This document shows, in pieces, positions 26,796-37,103 of a stretch of DNA of 64,000 bases. Each line of letters starts with the position of its first letter. Position 1 is the first letter of the stretch. The notes beneath the pieces were generated by a model. That model had not been told where the DNA came from and made no database searches. It worked only from the letters and a program-made list of their open reading frames with translations. Source of the stretch: Candidatus Heimdallarchaeota archaeon (GTDB taxonomy: Archaea > Asgardarchaeota > Heimdallarchaeia > JABLTI01). Location of the stretch: contig JAGXNT010000008.1 of the NCBI GenBank assembly GCA_019894765.1, forward strand, positions 1-64,000, written 5' to 3'. A program made the translations under genes and the position numbers.

Positions 26796-27281
26796 TTAGA
26801 TTTTATATTTTGTAATTAATTCTTGTATGCGAGAAATAACGTTAGGAATTGCGTCTTCTACTTCTTTTGATAGACCTACGCCAAATCCCTCTAGATTTTT
26901 TACTTGCACACCAATTATTAGAATTTCTTTTGGAAGTGTGAAATCATCCAAAGCAAATGCAAGTTTTAAAGCTGTTAAAGCATCGAAACCGTGTGTGGAA
27001 CTTAATCCTTTCACTTCTGGTAGGTTTTTGTCTTTAATTTCAAATTCTACAATCGCCCCAGGTTTTAGATTCTTGATATCAACGGCATCAATTATTATTG
27101 CATGTTTCCAATTATCTAAAGCTAAAGCAATATCAACTCCTCCCGTACCTAAATCTGTGATTTTTATGTTTTTAGGAAATGTGATTTTTTCGAGTTCTTG
27201 TATAATTCTAATAGCTACACCATCATCTAACCGTGTTAAATTTCCAACACCAATAATGTGTAAATCTTTTCCATTAGACAT
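26796..27281 (-). CDS. [NiFe]-hydrogenase maturation endopeptidase (HycI/HyaD-type)
   Basis: 161 residues. It would remove the C-terminal peptide of a [NiFe]-hydrogenase or F420-reducing hydrogenase large subunit after nickel insertion. The family pattern is present: IIGVGNLTRLDDGVAIRI at the N-terminus, DLGTGG, IIDAVD (nickel-sensing Asp region), STHGFD and the GVQV strand. No hydrogenase subunit lies in the window, so the target must be elsewhere. It is convergent with the Rab-like GTPase gene, two bases apart, and lies 32 bases downstream of the zinc-ribbon protease gene on the same strand. Confidence 0.85.
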   Translation of the reverse strand: MSNGKDLHIIGVGNLTRLDDGVAIRIIQELEKITFPKNIKITDLGTGGVDIALALDNWKHAIIIDAVDIKNLKPGAIVEFEIKDKNLPEVKGLSSTHGFDALTALKLAFALDDFTLPKEILIIGVQVKNLEGFGVGLSKEVEDAIPNVISRIQELITKYKI

Positions 27282-27313
27282 GGCTATTCTTCCATTAGCT
27301 TCGGGACTAAATC

Positions 27314-29095
27314 TTACAATAATTTAGATGATTGGGCTTTCTGTTTTATGTTTCGATTTAAAATGAGATTAACAATAACACTGACGCCTTTCATCATGCC
27401 TATAAACATTAATCCCCAAGTCAAGAAATTAGTGGTAAAAGCAATCCAACCTGTGTTTCCAATTTCAGCACTGTAAACTGATAAAGCAGTAATCACATTA
27501 TTTGTTAAATGAATGAAGATAGCTGATTCGATTCCATATTTAACAAAGGCATAACTAAGAAAGAATCCTGATAAACCTGCTTGTACAATCTTCCATGCGC
27601 CCCAACTACCTGTCCAGCCTTCCCAATGAGCAAATCCGAAGAGCAAAGATGAAACGCCTATTAATGACCATTCTATGTAGCCTATTGTTTTGTATTTTCC
27701 ACGAAACGCGAGTAATATATCATGGATCTTCAATTTCTTCTTCTCATCTAATTTTTCTTGAGATAATGGATCAGTCACAGATTTTTCTTGAATTAAGTAC
27801 CGAACTAAAACAACAATGGTCATTGGAATACCAATTAGAATGAGTCTAAAGCTGATTTCTTCGAAAATACCTGCCCATGCAACTGCTGCTATTGTAATAA
27901 ATGGGCCTTCAACAGACGGTTCAGTATCACCTCCGCTAATAAATGGAGTTAAAACTAATATAATGATTATAGATGATATCATTGATGCACCTAATAATTC
28001 GACAGATTTTGTTAGAGTCATATTTTTTAATCTGTAAAATACTCCTGGCATGATTCCCTTTCTTTCTTCTAGAGGACTTAGTTGAAGAATGTGAAGCTCT
28101 TGTTGTGACTTGGATTTAGCTATTTCTTTGTCTAGAAGCTGTGGTGTTTCGTCATTACTATTTGTTCCCTCATTTTCAACTTGTTCTGAACGTTTTCTTT
28201 TAAGGAGGTATTTCACTAGTGTTGGTACAGTCATTGACAAAAGACATAGAAAGTAAATGAAGAATAATAATATGTAAAGATTCAACTTGGTCATATTAAT
28301 TGGTATAATAAATATGTAAAATATCCAGAAGTACTCATTCAGTGAGACCATTTCACTGGGATTATAGAAAATCCAACCAATGACAGAGAGAATTATAAGA
28401 ATTGCAATTAAACTTGAAAAACTAAGGAATATGATTCTTGAAACTCTATAGAAGCCATTCCATGCATCATTATCTGGCTTATATGTTAGCAACGATATTC
28501 CTGTTGTCATTAGAATAATTATAGGTGGTAAAAACATTCCAGTTAGCATACCATAAAGTGCAATATCAGTAATTGGAGTTTCTATACTTCCTAAAATATC
28601 CGTAAATAAATCTGTTTCATAAATAAAGAACATAAGGAAGAAATTAATTATAGCACCTATTCCAATCACAATGAATATAATTCCAAAAACAGTAGCAATT
28701 GTGTTTCTAGATTCTAATTTTTGTTTTCTTCGTTGTTCTCTTATTTTCTCTTGAGCTTCTGGTGGAAGTTGGTAAAAGGGAGTAGTAATTACTTGTGGTT
28801 TTGAACCATAAGCTATTGGTTTATCCTGTGATTGAGGAATGTGAGATGTCTGTGTAGTTTGTTGAGTCAATCTCATAGGTGCCCCACAATAACTGCAATA
28901 GGAATTGTAAACAGGAACTTCTTCACCACATTTAGTACATTTCACTTCTTCAACGAAATGTTGACCGCAAAAATTACAGAAAAGATTAGAGGGTGAGTTT
29001 TTTTCACCACAATTAGTACAAATTATTTGTTCCTTATCGACTTCAGAATCGTTTTGGTCTTCTTCATTAGGTGATTTATTGTTCTCCTCTTTCAT
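27314..29095 (-). CDS. Zinc-ribbon CPBP-family intramembrane metalloprotease
   Basis: About 593 residues. Three C-x2-C zinc-ribbon pairs (CTNCGEK, CNFCGQH; CTKCGEE, CSYCGAP) lie at the N-terminus. About eleven hydrophobic segments follow. The last part carries the CPBP/CAAX-protease-like catalytic motifs: EEISFR (EExxxR), FGFAHWEG (FxxxH) and IFIHLTNN (HxxxN). Such enzymes cleave peptides within the membrane. The chosen start, ATG 29095, has GGTGA seven bases upstream; the open frame reaches 29176. It may process surface or lipidated proteins. The CAAX-type eukaryotic role is not implied, because the nearby GTPases lack C-terminal cysteines. Confidence 0.82.
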   Translation of the reverse strand: MKEENNKSPNEEDQNDSEVDKEQIICTNCGEKNSPSNLFCNFCGQHFVEEVKCTKCGEEVPVYNSYCSYCGAPMRLTQQTTQTSHIPQSQDKPIAYGSKPQVITTPFYQLPPEAQEKIREQRRKQKLESRNTIATVFGIIFIVIGIGAIINFFLMFFIYETDLFTDILGSIETPITDIALYGMLTGMFLPPIIILMTTGISLLTYKPDNDAWNGFYRVSRIIFLSFSSLIAILIILSVIGWIFYNPSEMVSLNEYFWIFYIFIIPINMTKLNLYILLFFIYFLCLLSMTVPTLVKYLLKRKRSEQVENEGTNSNDETPQLLDKEIAKSKSQQELHILQLSPLEERKGIMPGVFYRLKNMTLTKSVELLGASMISSIIIILVLTPFISGGDTEPSVEGPFITIAAVAWAGIFEEISFRLILIGIPMTIVVLVRYLIQEKSVTDPLSQEKLDEKKKLKIHDILLAFRGKYKTIGYIEWSLIGVSSLLFGFAHWEGWTGSWGAWKIVQAGLSGFFLSYAFVKYGIESAIFIHLTNNVITALSVYSAEIGNTGWIAFTTNFLTWGLMFIGMMKGVSVIVNLILNRNIKQKAQSSKLL

Positions 29096-29284
29096 AGATC
29101 TGTCACCGAATAAGTTGAAATCTAAATAATGAACTATAGTAGTTATAATTGCTGCCCTTATTTTAAATAATTGCATTCTTTTTTTTTATTGATTTTTTTT
29201 AGAGGTTTTTAAAGAATTTTCGGAGTAGAATAACTAGTGGTTTGAACAGTAAAAATAGTTACTAGTTAAAGGTTGTAAAAATAA

Positions 29285-30013
29285 GTGAGTAAAATTACAG
29301 GTATTCTACTTGATTTTGACGGTGTTTTATCCTCTATAGTTGTGAGATTAGGTTGGCCTTTTTATCATGCCCTAAAGAAGGTAAAACCAAATGCAAAAAG
29401 AATGGATATTCTGTATTCCCTAAATGATATTATGAATATGTATTTGCAGGAAGAAAATCGTAATCTTTTTTATGTTCCAAAAATGGTCATAAAAATAAGT
29501 AGAAATCTACAATTGAACTATTTTCAGATGTTTAGATTCGTTGTATATCTTTTAATCTTAATAAAGAAAAACAACAATAATATTGCTCCTGAGGATCAGG
29601 CTGACAACGTTTTGAAATTTGTAACAAGTAAATATAAAACAGCTATTATTACTCATGCTGAAAGAGAAGTTATTCATTCAGCTTTTAAGAAGTTCAAATA
29701 CTTGAAAGATATTGACGTAATAATCACACAACAGGATTTGAAATATACTAAACCGCATCCTGAAGGATTAAATAAAGCAATGAAATCTTTAGGATTAAAA
29801 CCTGATGAAACTATTTTTGTGGGTGATTTACCACATGATATTCAAGCTGGTAAAAGAGCAGGCACTATGACTTGTGCGGTTGTTAATTTCGATGGTGCTG
29901 AAAAAGGCAAAAGAGATGTTCTGAAGCGATTTAAGCCAGATTTTATTATTAATCATGTAAGAGATTTACCTATGCTTCTTAGAAGATTAGAGAAAAAAAC
30001 ATTGCTTGGATAA
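29285..30013 (+). CDS. HAD-superfamily phosphatase (phosphoglycolate phosphatase-like)
   Basis: 242 residues with the four HAD motifs: LLDFDGVLS (motif I, nucleophile Asp), IITHAE (II), KPHPEGLNKAMKSL (III, Lys) and FVGDLPHDIQAGKRAGT (IV). A helical cap with basic residues lies between I and II. Substrate not determinable; phosphoglycolate or a sugar phosphate is likely. GTG start at 29285. Convergent with the histidine kinase gene, ten bases apart. Confidence 0.85.
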   Translation: MSKITGILLDFDGVLSSIVVRLGWPFYHALKKVKPNAKRMDILYSLNDIMNMYLQEENRNLFYVPKMVIKISRNLQLNYFQMFRFVVYLLILIKKNNNNIAPEDQADNVLKFVTSKYKTAIITHAEREVIHSAFKKFKYLKDIDVIITQQDLKYTKPHPEGLNKAMKSLGLKPDETIFVGDLPHDIQAGKRAGTMTCAVVNFDGAEKGKRDVLKRFKPDFIINHVRDLPMLLRRLEKKTLLG

Positions 30014-30023
30014 GATAGTCATT

Positions 30024-31931
30024 CTAAGAAATTACTTTGGGAATATCAATAATGATTATTGAGCCCTTTGATTGATCCTTTGCATCACGGTCTTTCACTG
30101 AAATATAGCCATTGAAACTCTCAATTATAGCTTTTACGAGTGTCAATCCAAAACCAGATCCATGAATCGTACCTTTGCTCCTCGCATATCTATCAAACAA
30201 GAATTTCTTCATTTCCACGCCAATTCCAGGTCCATTATCCAAGAATTCAATACGCCAATAACCATCAAAATCATCAGAAGTAGTGATAGTAATATCGATA
30301 GCTACTTCATCATTTCGATCATACATGACTGCGTTATCTAAAATGTTGAAAAATGCATTTCTTAATAATTCATTTCCTAATGTGAAATATTTCGTTGATT
30401 TTATATTATGAGTTACTGTTACTTTTCGTGGCTCAAACTTATCTTGTATAGCTTCAATGGCTTTTTCTAAAGCAATACTGATATCAAAAGAACTAAGATC
30501 ATATCCTTTCCTTTTAATTCGGAAGAATTTCTCCATATTAGCAATTAACTCGCCAATACGCAAAATTTCAATACGGCTTTTTCTTTGTTTAATTATAGAA
30601 TCTGTAGGATTTGATTCAACTTTGAGTAAAGATAAATCTATTTGTGACAAAGCATCTTGACAGAGATTAAGAACATCATGGAATAATAAATCGCTATAAA
30701 ATTCTAGTTCACCTTTCTCTTCTCGAAGGGTATTCACTAGTTGCCTTAAATCACTTAAAGGATCAAGAACTAGAATGAAACCAGCTTTTTCTTCATAGGA
30801 TATTGGTGACATTTGGACACTGAAAGGTAAAGGCATTCGATCTTTCCTTATACAAGTTATTTCTCCAGAGTAGTTCTTTCTTGTTATGAAAATCTTATTC
30901 ATTTCACTAATAAGCTCTTTTGCAGCATCTTTTGTCTGAAATAAAATACCGATATTTTCTCCTGTCAAAATCTCTGCAGAATACTGGAGAATACGTTCTA
31001 CAGCATTATTAATCCAAGTAATCTTTTGATCAACTACACTCAGAATTAAAGATTCACTATTATTCATAATTGATTTAAAGAAATCAACAGCATTAACAGT
31101 AGTTTCAACACTCCTAGGTTCGTGTTGCTTGAAAAATAAGAGAATGCCTTTTGACAAGTTATTTCTATCAATCGTATTCCCATGAATTCTCACAGGGATT
31201 TCTAAATTACTTTTTGTTTTTAGAAAACCCTCAAAGAATGATTCACCCTTGCTTTTCAGATCTCTATTACATGCTAACAGAAATTTAGCATATTCATCTT
31301 GGCTTTTAAATAAAAATTCTAGCGATTGATTTTTCACTTCATTATGTTTATATTCAAAAAATTTCTGCCAATTTTGTGAAGACCAAAAAATCTGATTGTT
31401 TTTCATGAATAATACTGGTGTTTTGATTACATTAATCATAATTTCAAAGTCACGATCATCAGAGATTGCCTTGATAGGCATAAATTCTTCTGTGATATCA
31501 AATTCTACTATTAATGTCCCAATTCGTTTCTCAGCTTCAGATTCTTTAAACTCTTGAGCAATACCTCGAATCCACCGCATTTCCCCCGATGGTTTAAAAA
31601 CACGATATACAAGAGGTATAGAATACCCATCCGGTTTGAATTTTGAGAAAATTTCTTTCACTGAATTCCGGTCATCAGGATGAACATATCCGAAGGTAGT
31701 TAGGAGCTGAAAATCTTCAAAGGAATAACCTATTACCTTCTCTGAATTTTGAGTCGTATAAAGTAATTCATTGTTTAAATCAATAAGAGTAATTCTGATG
31801 TTGATTAATTTTTCAAACATACTAGCCCACAACACAACATCATGTTCATTAAGAATATCAACATACTTTGTGATCTTTTGTGATAGGGAAGAAGTTTTTT
31901 CTTCATCTAGAATATCTTTGTTTATACGCAT
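30024..31931 (-). CDS. PAS-domain sensor histidine kinase
   Basis: 635 residues, no membrane segment, so a cytosolic sensor. It holds about three PAS-type repeats (for example YTTQNSEKVIGYSFEDFQLLTTFGYVHPDD with a PAC-like EMRWIRGI...; SSQNWQKFFEYKHNE; NNAVERILQYSAEIL). The phospho-accepting His is in FHDVLNLCQDAL (about 418), the HDVLN type common in archaea. The ATPase domain has NAFFNILDNAV (N box), FLDNGPGIG (G1) and GSGFGLTLVK (G2). No response regulator is nearby. The ligand for the PAS domains is unknown. Confidence 0.88.
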   Translation of the reverse strand: MRINKDILDEEKTSSLSQKITKYVDILNEHDVVLWASMFEKLINIRITLIDLNNELLYTTQNSEKVIGYSFEDFQLLTTFGYVHPDDRNSVKEIFSKFKPDGYSIPLVYRVFKPSGEMRWIRGIAQEFKESEAEKRIGTLIVEFDITEEFMPIKAISDDRDFEIMINVIKTPVLFMKNNQIFWSSQNWQKFFEYKHNEVKNQSLEFLFKSQDEYAKFLLACNRDLKSKGESFFEGFLKTKSNLEIPVRIHGNTIDRNNLSKGILLFFKQHEPRSVETTVNAVDFFKSIMNNSESLILSVVDQKITWINNAVERILQYSAEILTGENIGILFQTKDAAKELISEMNKIFITRKNYSGEITCIRKDRMPLPFSVQMSPISYEEKAGFILVLDPLSDLRQLVNTLREEKGELEFYSDLLFHDVLNLCQDALSQIDLSLLKVESNPTDSIIKQRKSRIEILRIGELIANMEKFFRIKRKGYDLSSFDISIALEKAIEAIQDKFEPRKVTVTHNIKSTKYFTLGNELLRNAFFNILDNAVMYDRNDEVAIDITITTSDDFDGYWRIEFLDNGPGIGVEMKKFLFDRYARSKGTIHGSGFGLTLVKAIIESFNGYISVKDRDAKDQSKGSIIIIDIPKVIS

Positions 31932-32201
31932 CTGATATACAAATCCATTATTTACTTGGTATTTTCAATTAATATATTTAATTATAATGCCTTTGCAAAA
32001 ATCAATAAATTAGTTATTTTGAAGAAAAATTGATAATAGGTATATACAAAATGGCTTGGGATTCTATAAACAACCCGATAAAATAAGTTACCAAATAGAA
32101 ATCAAGTATTTAGTTATATTAAAAAAGAGTGATTATGTATAACTATAAAGGTTTGAAGTTTAGCTTCCTATTTGGAAAAAACCAAAACCGGAGTGTCAAC
32201 G

Positions 32202-33377
32202 ATGGGTAGCCACAAGGAAATTCTATACATAGATGGAATTACCAAGATATTCGGTAAAGCAGGCTCAGCTCATAGTGTTGTTGCATTAAACAATATTTCT
32301 TTCTCGTTAACTCCTGGTGCGAATTCCATTCTTGGACCAAACGGGGCTGGAAAAAGTACTCTAATTAAAATTTTGTTAGGGTATCTTAGAGCCAACAATG
32401 GTTCAGCACAAGTATTAGGGTATGATATATTTAAGGAAGGAAAAAAAATCCGGGAAATTGTGGGATATATGCCAGAACACCACACTTTGATTCCTGGTGT
32501 TAATGCAATTAAACAAGTTTCTCTTTTGGGAAGAATTTCTGGTCTCCCTAAATCTGAAGCTATGCAGAGAGCACATGAGACTTTACAATATGTTGGTCTA
32601 GATGAAGCACGATACAGAAAAGTGGATGAATTTTCATCTGGTATGCTTCAAAGATTAAAATTAGCTCAGTCATTAGTGAATGATCCAGAGCTCTTAATCC
32701 TCGATGAACCAACAAATGGTTTGGATCCTAAAGGCAGATTAGATATGATCGCCTTAATTCGTGAAATCAGTCAAGACCATGCAATCAATATTATTGTTTC
32801 TTCTCACCTTTTACCAGATGTTGAAGCAACTTGTGATTACGCAACAATCCTTAATTATGGGAAAGTGGTTGCTCAAGGAGGAATTTTGGAGCTTACTGGA
32901 TTGGAAGCGAAAAGCCAAGAACAGAGAATTATGAATGTTCGTATAAAAGGTAACATGAATGATTTCCTAGTCGGTTTGAAAGACAATGGCTTAACTTTTA
33001 AAGTTGAAGATAAAATTATTCAAATTCCATTCTTAAAAGATGATATTTCTCGAAAAATCTTGGAAATTGCTTTCGAAACAAAAGTGCAAATCAGATCCAT
33101 TAGTCCTCGAAAGACTATATTAGAGGATGTATTTGTTCACAAAATTGAGGATGTCAAAGATGCATCTGTAGAGACTGGTTTTGTGCAAGAATCTGGAAGT
33201 CAAACGAATATCAATATTGCCGAATTAAAGAAACTGATTCCCTTTGTTGATCCCGAGAAAGAAAAAGGACCTTTGGTGAAAATTGAAGACAGATTCGTTA
33301 GGAAAAAGGATTTTGACAAAGCTGTGAAGACAATTCAAAAGAACATGAAGAAAAAACAAGGAGAAAGCGAAAAATGA
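32202..33377 (+). CDS. ABC transporter ATP-binding protein (first)
   Basis: ABC-2 type ATPase with Walker A GPNGAGKST (about 45-53), the signature SSGMLQRLKLA, Walker B LLILDEPTNGLDP and the H-loop SSHLLPD. A C-terminal extension of about 110 residues, ending in a charged coiled segment, follows the ATPase fold. The open frame starts at TTG 32172, but ATG 32202 has GGAG nine bases upstream. It overlaps the next gene (ATGA) and is the first of four genes of one transporter operon with two ATPases and two permeases. The 270 bases before it contain AT-rich promoter-like sequence. Confidence 0.92.
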   Translation: MGSHKEILYIDGITKIFGKAGSAHSVVALNNISFSLTPGANSILGPNGAGKSTLIKILLGYLRANNGSAQVLGYDIFKEGKKIREIVGYMPEHHTLIPGVNAIKQVSLLGRISGLPKSEAMQRAHETLQYVGLDEARYRKVDEFSSGMLQRLKLAQSLVNDPELLILDEPTNGLDPKGRLDMIALIREISQDHAINIIVSSHLLPDVEATCDYATILNYGKVVAQGGILELTGLEAKSQEQRIMNVRIKGNMNDFLVGLKDNGLTFKVEDKIIQIPFLKDDISRKILEIAFETKVQIRSISPRKTILEDVFVHKIEDVKDASVETGFVQESGSQTNINIAELKKLIPFVDPEKEKGPLVKIEDRFVRKKDFDKAVKTIQKNMKKKQGESEK

Positions 33378-34285
33378 GTGTTTTTGATCGAAGTTACAGA
33401 AGATATACCGGTGAGCTCAAAGGAAGATGGGCAAGAATATGGTCAATAGCAACAAGCACTTTTCGAGTGCAATTCTCAGGTAAAAAAATCATATTCTTAC
33501 TGATACTATGCAATCTTCCAATGATATCCTTTACATTAATGATTACTTTTATGGCAATATTTTTCCCAGCGAATATCTCTTCATTCATCTTTGATATTTT
33601 TGGAACTATAGATGTTGCCGTGTATACAGTTATTAATTTCACATTTAATCCAGGATTAATTTTCCTGCCGATTGTATTTGTCTGTGCACTAAATGCGGGT
33701 ACTATTGCCAATGATAAGAAACACAATAGTTTAGCACTTTATATGGCAAAACCAATTGATCGAATTGACTATATTGTTGGGAAAGCATTATCCATTTACA
33801 TGGTATCAGCTTTTGTAACTCTAATACCTTGGTTGGTCTTTTTAATCGCTTTCACCCTACTAATGGGTGTTAGTGGATCACAATTTATAGATTCACTCTG
33901 GGTTTATTTATCAACAACTGCGTCAGCATTGATTGCTATACTCTTTCTTGGTTCAATTGTTCTTATGTTTTCATCGATGAGTAATCAAAGTGTTCTAGCT
34001 GGTATTCTCTCAATCATGATTTTGTTTTTACCATCACTAATTACAGGTGTTATTGGAAGTGTTCCAGAGCTAAATGTTGATTGGCTTAATTATTTCTCTA
34101 TTTCATCTCTACTAACAGCTTCTATTCATGTAGTCTTTGGTTTCCCTGAATTCGATGCTGGTTTAACGGGTGGGTTCTTTATGAGTAATATCCGTGGTAG
34201 CATAGCTATTGTCGTTGTTCTAGGGATAACAATAATTGCTATTCTCATAACCATTAATCAACTCTACAAGGAGGAAATTCACTAA
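33374..34285 (+). CDS. ABC-2 type permease (first)
   Basis: 303 residues with six hydrophobic segments, including ILCNLPMISFTLMITFMAIFF and LPIVFVCALNAGTIANDKK, the latter followed by the ALYMAKPI motif typical of ABC-2 permeases. It overlaps both neighbours by one to four bases (ATGA and TAATG), so it is translationally coupled to the two ATPases. Probably pairs with the first ATPase; substrate unknown. Confidence 0.85.
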   Translation: MSVFDRSYRRYTGELKGRWARIWSIATSTFRVQFSGKKIIFLLILCNLPMISFTLMITFMAIFFPANISSFIFDIFGTIDVAVYTVINFTFNPGLIFLPIVFVCALNAGTIANDKKHNSLALYMAKPIDRIDYIVGKALSIYMVSAFVTLIPWLVFLIAFTLLMGVSGSQFIDSLWVYLSTTASALIAILFLGSIVLMFSSMSNQSVLAGILSIMILFLPSLITGVIGSVPELNVDWLNYFSISSLLTASIHVVFGFPEFDAGLTGGFFMSNIRGSIAIVVVLGITIIAILITINQLYKEEIH

Positions 34286-35223
34286 TGAAAAGCTACTTCA
34301 TAGAAACGTATGATTTGAACAAATGGTACAAAGAAGTCATGGCTTTAAATAAAGTGACTGTAAAAATCGGTAGAGGAATAGTTGGATTGCTGGGACCAAA
34401 TGGTGCTGGGAAATCTACTTTTCTTAACATTGCTACAGCTCAAATTAGACAAAGCTCTGGAGAAATCTTTGTAGAGGGACAAGAAGTCTGGAACAATCCT
34501 GAAATTCTGAAGAGTTTCGGCTTTTGCCCAGAACAAGAGAAGCTATTGGAATGGATGACAGGTCGAAAATTCGTAAGAGAATTAGCTAGATTAAGTGGTA
34601 TTCCAAGAGAACAAGCTGAGAGAGCAGCAAGAGATGCGATCGAAATTGTGGGTTTAACTGATAGCATGGATCGTTCTATTAAAGGATACTCAAAAGGCAT
34701 GAGACAGAGGATAAAGATTGCTCAAGCAATTGTTCACGATCCTCAAATATTATTCTTAGATGAACCACTCCAATCAACAGATCCCATTGTCAGAAGAGAT
34801 TTAGTGTTATTAATACAAGCATTAGCAAGAGATCATGGAAAAGATATCTTGATTTCCAGTCACATTCTACACGAAGTTGAACGAGTAACTTCGAATATTC
34901 TGTTAATCTTCGCTGGCAGAGCAATAGCTCAAGGAGATATTAGTAATATTAGAGATTTAATGGATAAATATCCACATACAATTCGTTTTCGAACAAAAGA
35001 TCGGAAAAAATTGGCGACTCTTTTGCTTGATTATGAATTTGTTCAGAACATCGAAATGGATCCTATTAATGAGGATTATATTGATGTTCGAACAACGGAA
35101 CCTGATAAATTCTATTGTTTAATACCAGAAATTACGATTGAATCGAAACTGGATATATTAGAGATGACTAGTCCAGATGCTGGATTAGAAGCAGTCTTTG
35201 AATATTTGACTAGAGGTTGGTAG
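34285..35223 (+). CDS. ABC transporter ATP-binding protein (second)
   Basis: 312 residues: Walker A GPNGAGKST (about 37-45), signature YSKGMRQRIKIA, Walker B LFLDEPLQSTDP and H-loop SSHILHEVE. A C-terminal domain of about 90 residues (KYPHTIRFRTKDRKKL) is a small ferredoxin-like tail. The usual NGLDP of the D-loop region is replaced by QSTDP. Overlaps the preceding permease stop by one base. Likely forms a heterodimer with the first ATPase or drives the second permease. Confidence 0.9.
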   Translation: MKSYFIETYDLNKWYKEVMALNKVTVKIGRGIVGLLGPNGAGKSTFLNIATAQIRQSSGEIFVEGQEVWNNPEILKSFGFCPEQEKLLEWMTGRKFVRELARLSGIPREQAERAARDAIEIVGLTDSMDRSIKGYSKGMRQRIKIAQAIVHDPQILFLDEPLQSTDPIVRRDLVLLIQALARDHGKDILISSHILHEVERVTSNILLIFAGRAIAQGDISNIRDLMDKYPHTIRFRTKDRKKLATLLLDYEFVQNIEMDPINEDYIDVRTTEPDKFYCLIPEITIESKLDILEMTSPDAGLEAVFEYLTRGW

Positions 35224-35234
35224 GAGGAATCAAA

Positions 35235-36929
35235 ATGGAAGAACTATATGTTAGCTTAACTCAATATGAGAAAAAACACAAGTTTTCAACTAGATTTGGA
35301 TCATTGTATAGACTATATTTGAGTAAATTGTGGTCAACTTTAATTCGCGATAAGAAGACTTGGATATTTAATGCGTTGGTACTTCTACCAATTGTTGCTG
35401 GACCGATAATTGCTTTAGCTGCTCGATATATTGATACCGGTGAATATTTTGAACTGTATTCAGACATAATGTTCCTAGGCTACTTTGGAATAATCATTCC
35501 ATTATTTACAATGTATATAGCCTCAATGATGTTCAATGATGAGATTGGCGATAGATCAATAACTTACTTAACTTCAAGACCAATAAATAGATTCGAACTT
35601 GTACTTGTTAAATATATTAGTTACTTATCAATAGTTCCAATCTTTACAGTCATAGCTACAGGTCTGAACTATCTTTCGTTTAGTATATTCGGAGGATTCG
35701 AGTATTTTGATATGGCACTGTGGTTTCTACTAATAACATTCGTAGCGTCTGCTGTTTACGGAGCATTCTTCATGTTCATTGGATTACTGTTCAAGAATCC
35801 TCTCTGGTTTGGATTGTTCTTCGTGTTCATCTGGGAATTTGTTTTTGCATCCTTTTCAACAACTCTCAACAAATTAACTATTGCTTATTACATTAAATCT
35901 ATGATAGTCGCTGATCCTTATAGTGATCCTGGCAGAGGTTCTCCTGCTATAATAGGACAAAATCAAGCATTCCAATTCTGGTTTTATAATAATCCTGCAA
36001 AAGTTGCTAGCTTTTCAATTGTATTATTAGTTATAGTTGTGATTTCAATAACTTTGGCATGGGCGCTCATTCAGGGAGATCGAGCTAAAATACCATATCA
36101 AGCTGGAAGACGACCAGGTGGTTGGAAATACTATTTGAAAGAAATTCGAAGTTTCTTAATCACAATAGGAATATTGTTCATCACATTAGGACTTGTAGTG
36201 GGTCCTGTTAATGGAGTAAGAAAACCTGCTAGATCATTGTCTTTCCTTTCATTTGAAGTTGATGATGATATTGGATGGTATAATGAATTTAACCCGTCAA
36301 TGCCTAGTTTAGCGGATATGGGATATGGCGGTTTTATGTCTTATACTGTAACGCAAGGTGATGTAGTTAATATTAGCTATACAATGAGTACTTATCATCC
36401 CGTATATATGGCTATGGGATTTGTTTGTACGGAAGAAGCGTGGGATATCTTCTATGAGGATACGCAATTGCTTTGGTTTGATTTTGCTGAACTATATGCA
36501 GTGCAATACTTCAATACAACATTGTATGCTGAATTCATTAGTGATTATAGTCTTTTAGCAAACAGTTTCATATCTAATACAACGGAATGGGTTTTCTACA
36601 ACGAATATACACCAGCTACAATTAATCTAGTCGCTACAGAGAAAGAAGATATCCATATCGGATCAATAATCACCTACTTCGATTTAGGAACTCCCTATAT
36701 TAGAGGAGACATGACAATTGATGTTGACGGTGAAATCTTTAGAAGAAGCGGATATTCCTTTGGTTGGGTTATGTTCGGTCTTGGTCTAGTGACATCGGGT
36801 TTCGCAATTTACTCTTTAATTACTTATTCCAGCAAAGATGAAATCAAAAGGTACGAAGAGCAGATTACTCAATACAATAATATGGAAACTGGATCTGTCC
36901 AACAAATAGAAACGCAAACTGAAGAATGA
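35235..36929 (+). CDS. ABC-2 type permease (second) with a large extracellular loop
   Basis: About 564 residues: six to seven membrane segments in the first 340. An extracellular region of about 160 residues follows, rich in Tyr, Asp and Thr (SFEVDDDIGWYNEF...), then a last segment (GWVMFGLGLVTSGFAIYSLI) and a short cytosolic tail. The ABC-2 hallmark YLTSRPINRFE is present. ATG 35235 with GGAGG upstream is chosen over the frame start at 35217. Last gene of the operon; a hairpin terminator follows at once. The large outer loop suggests contact with the cell envelope or a large substrate. Confidence 0.85.
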   Translation: MEELYVSLTQYEKKHKFSTRFGSLYRLYLSKLWSTLIRDKKTWIFNALVLLPIVAGPIIALAARYIDTGEYFELYSDIMFLGYFGIIIPLFTMYIASMMFNDEIGDRSITYLTSRPINRFELVLVKYISYLSIVPIFTVIATGLNYLSFSIFGGFEYFDMALWFLLITFVASAVYGAFFMFIGLLFKNPLWFGLFFVFIWEFVFASFSTTLNKLTIAYYIKSMIVADPYSDPGRGSPAIIGQNQAFQFWFYNNPAKVASFSIVLLVIVVISITLAWALIQGDRAKIPYQAGRRPGGWKYYLKEIRSFLITIGILFITLGLVVGPVNGVRKPARSLSFLSFEVDDDIGWYNEFNPSMPSLADMGYGGFMSYTVTQGDVVNISYTMSTYHPVYMAMGFVCTEEAWDIFYEDTQLLWFDFAELYAVQYFNTTLYAEFISDYSLLANSFISNTTEWVFYNEYTPATINLVATEKEDIHIGSIITYFDLGTPYIRGDMTIDVDGEIFRRSGYSFGWVMFGLGLVTSGFAIYSLITYSSKDEIKRYEEQITQYNNMETGSVQQIETQTEE

Positions 36930-36936
36930 TTTATAG

Positions 36937-36966
36937 GTCAAGAGTTATTCTTGACTTATTTTTTTA
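36937..36966 (+). terminator. Terminator of the ABC operon
   Basis: GTCAAGA (36937-36943), loop GTTAT, TCTTGAC (36949-36955), then a T-run, directly after the stop codon at 36929. Confidence 0.65.
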
Positions 36967-37103
36967 GACAAAAAGCTGCTTGTTTGCTAGAGATGATAAG
37001 TTAGTGTATATTTTTCAAACACATAGGTAGCAAAATATCCATTTTATCAAAAGATTTTTCTTAAAGCATCTCTATTTGAAAGTATAGTGCTGGTGAACTA
37101 ACA

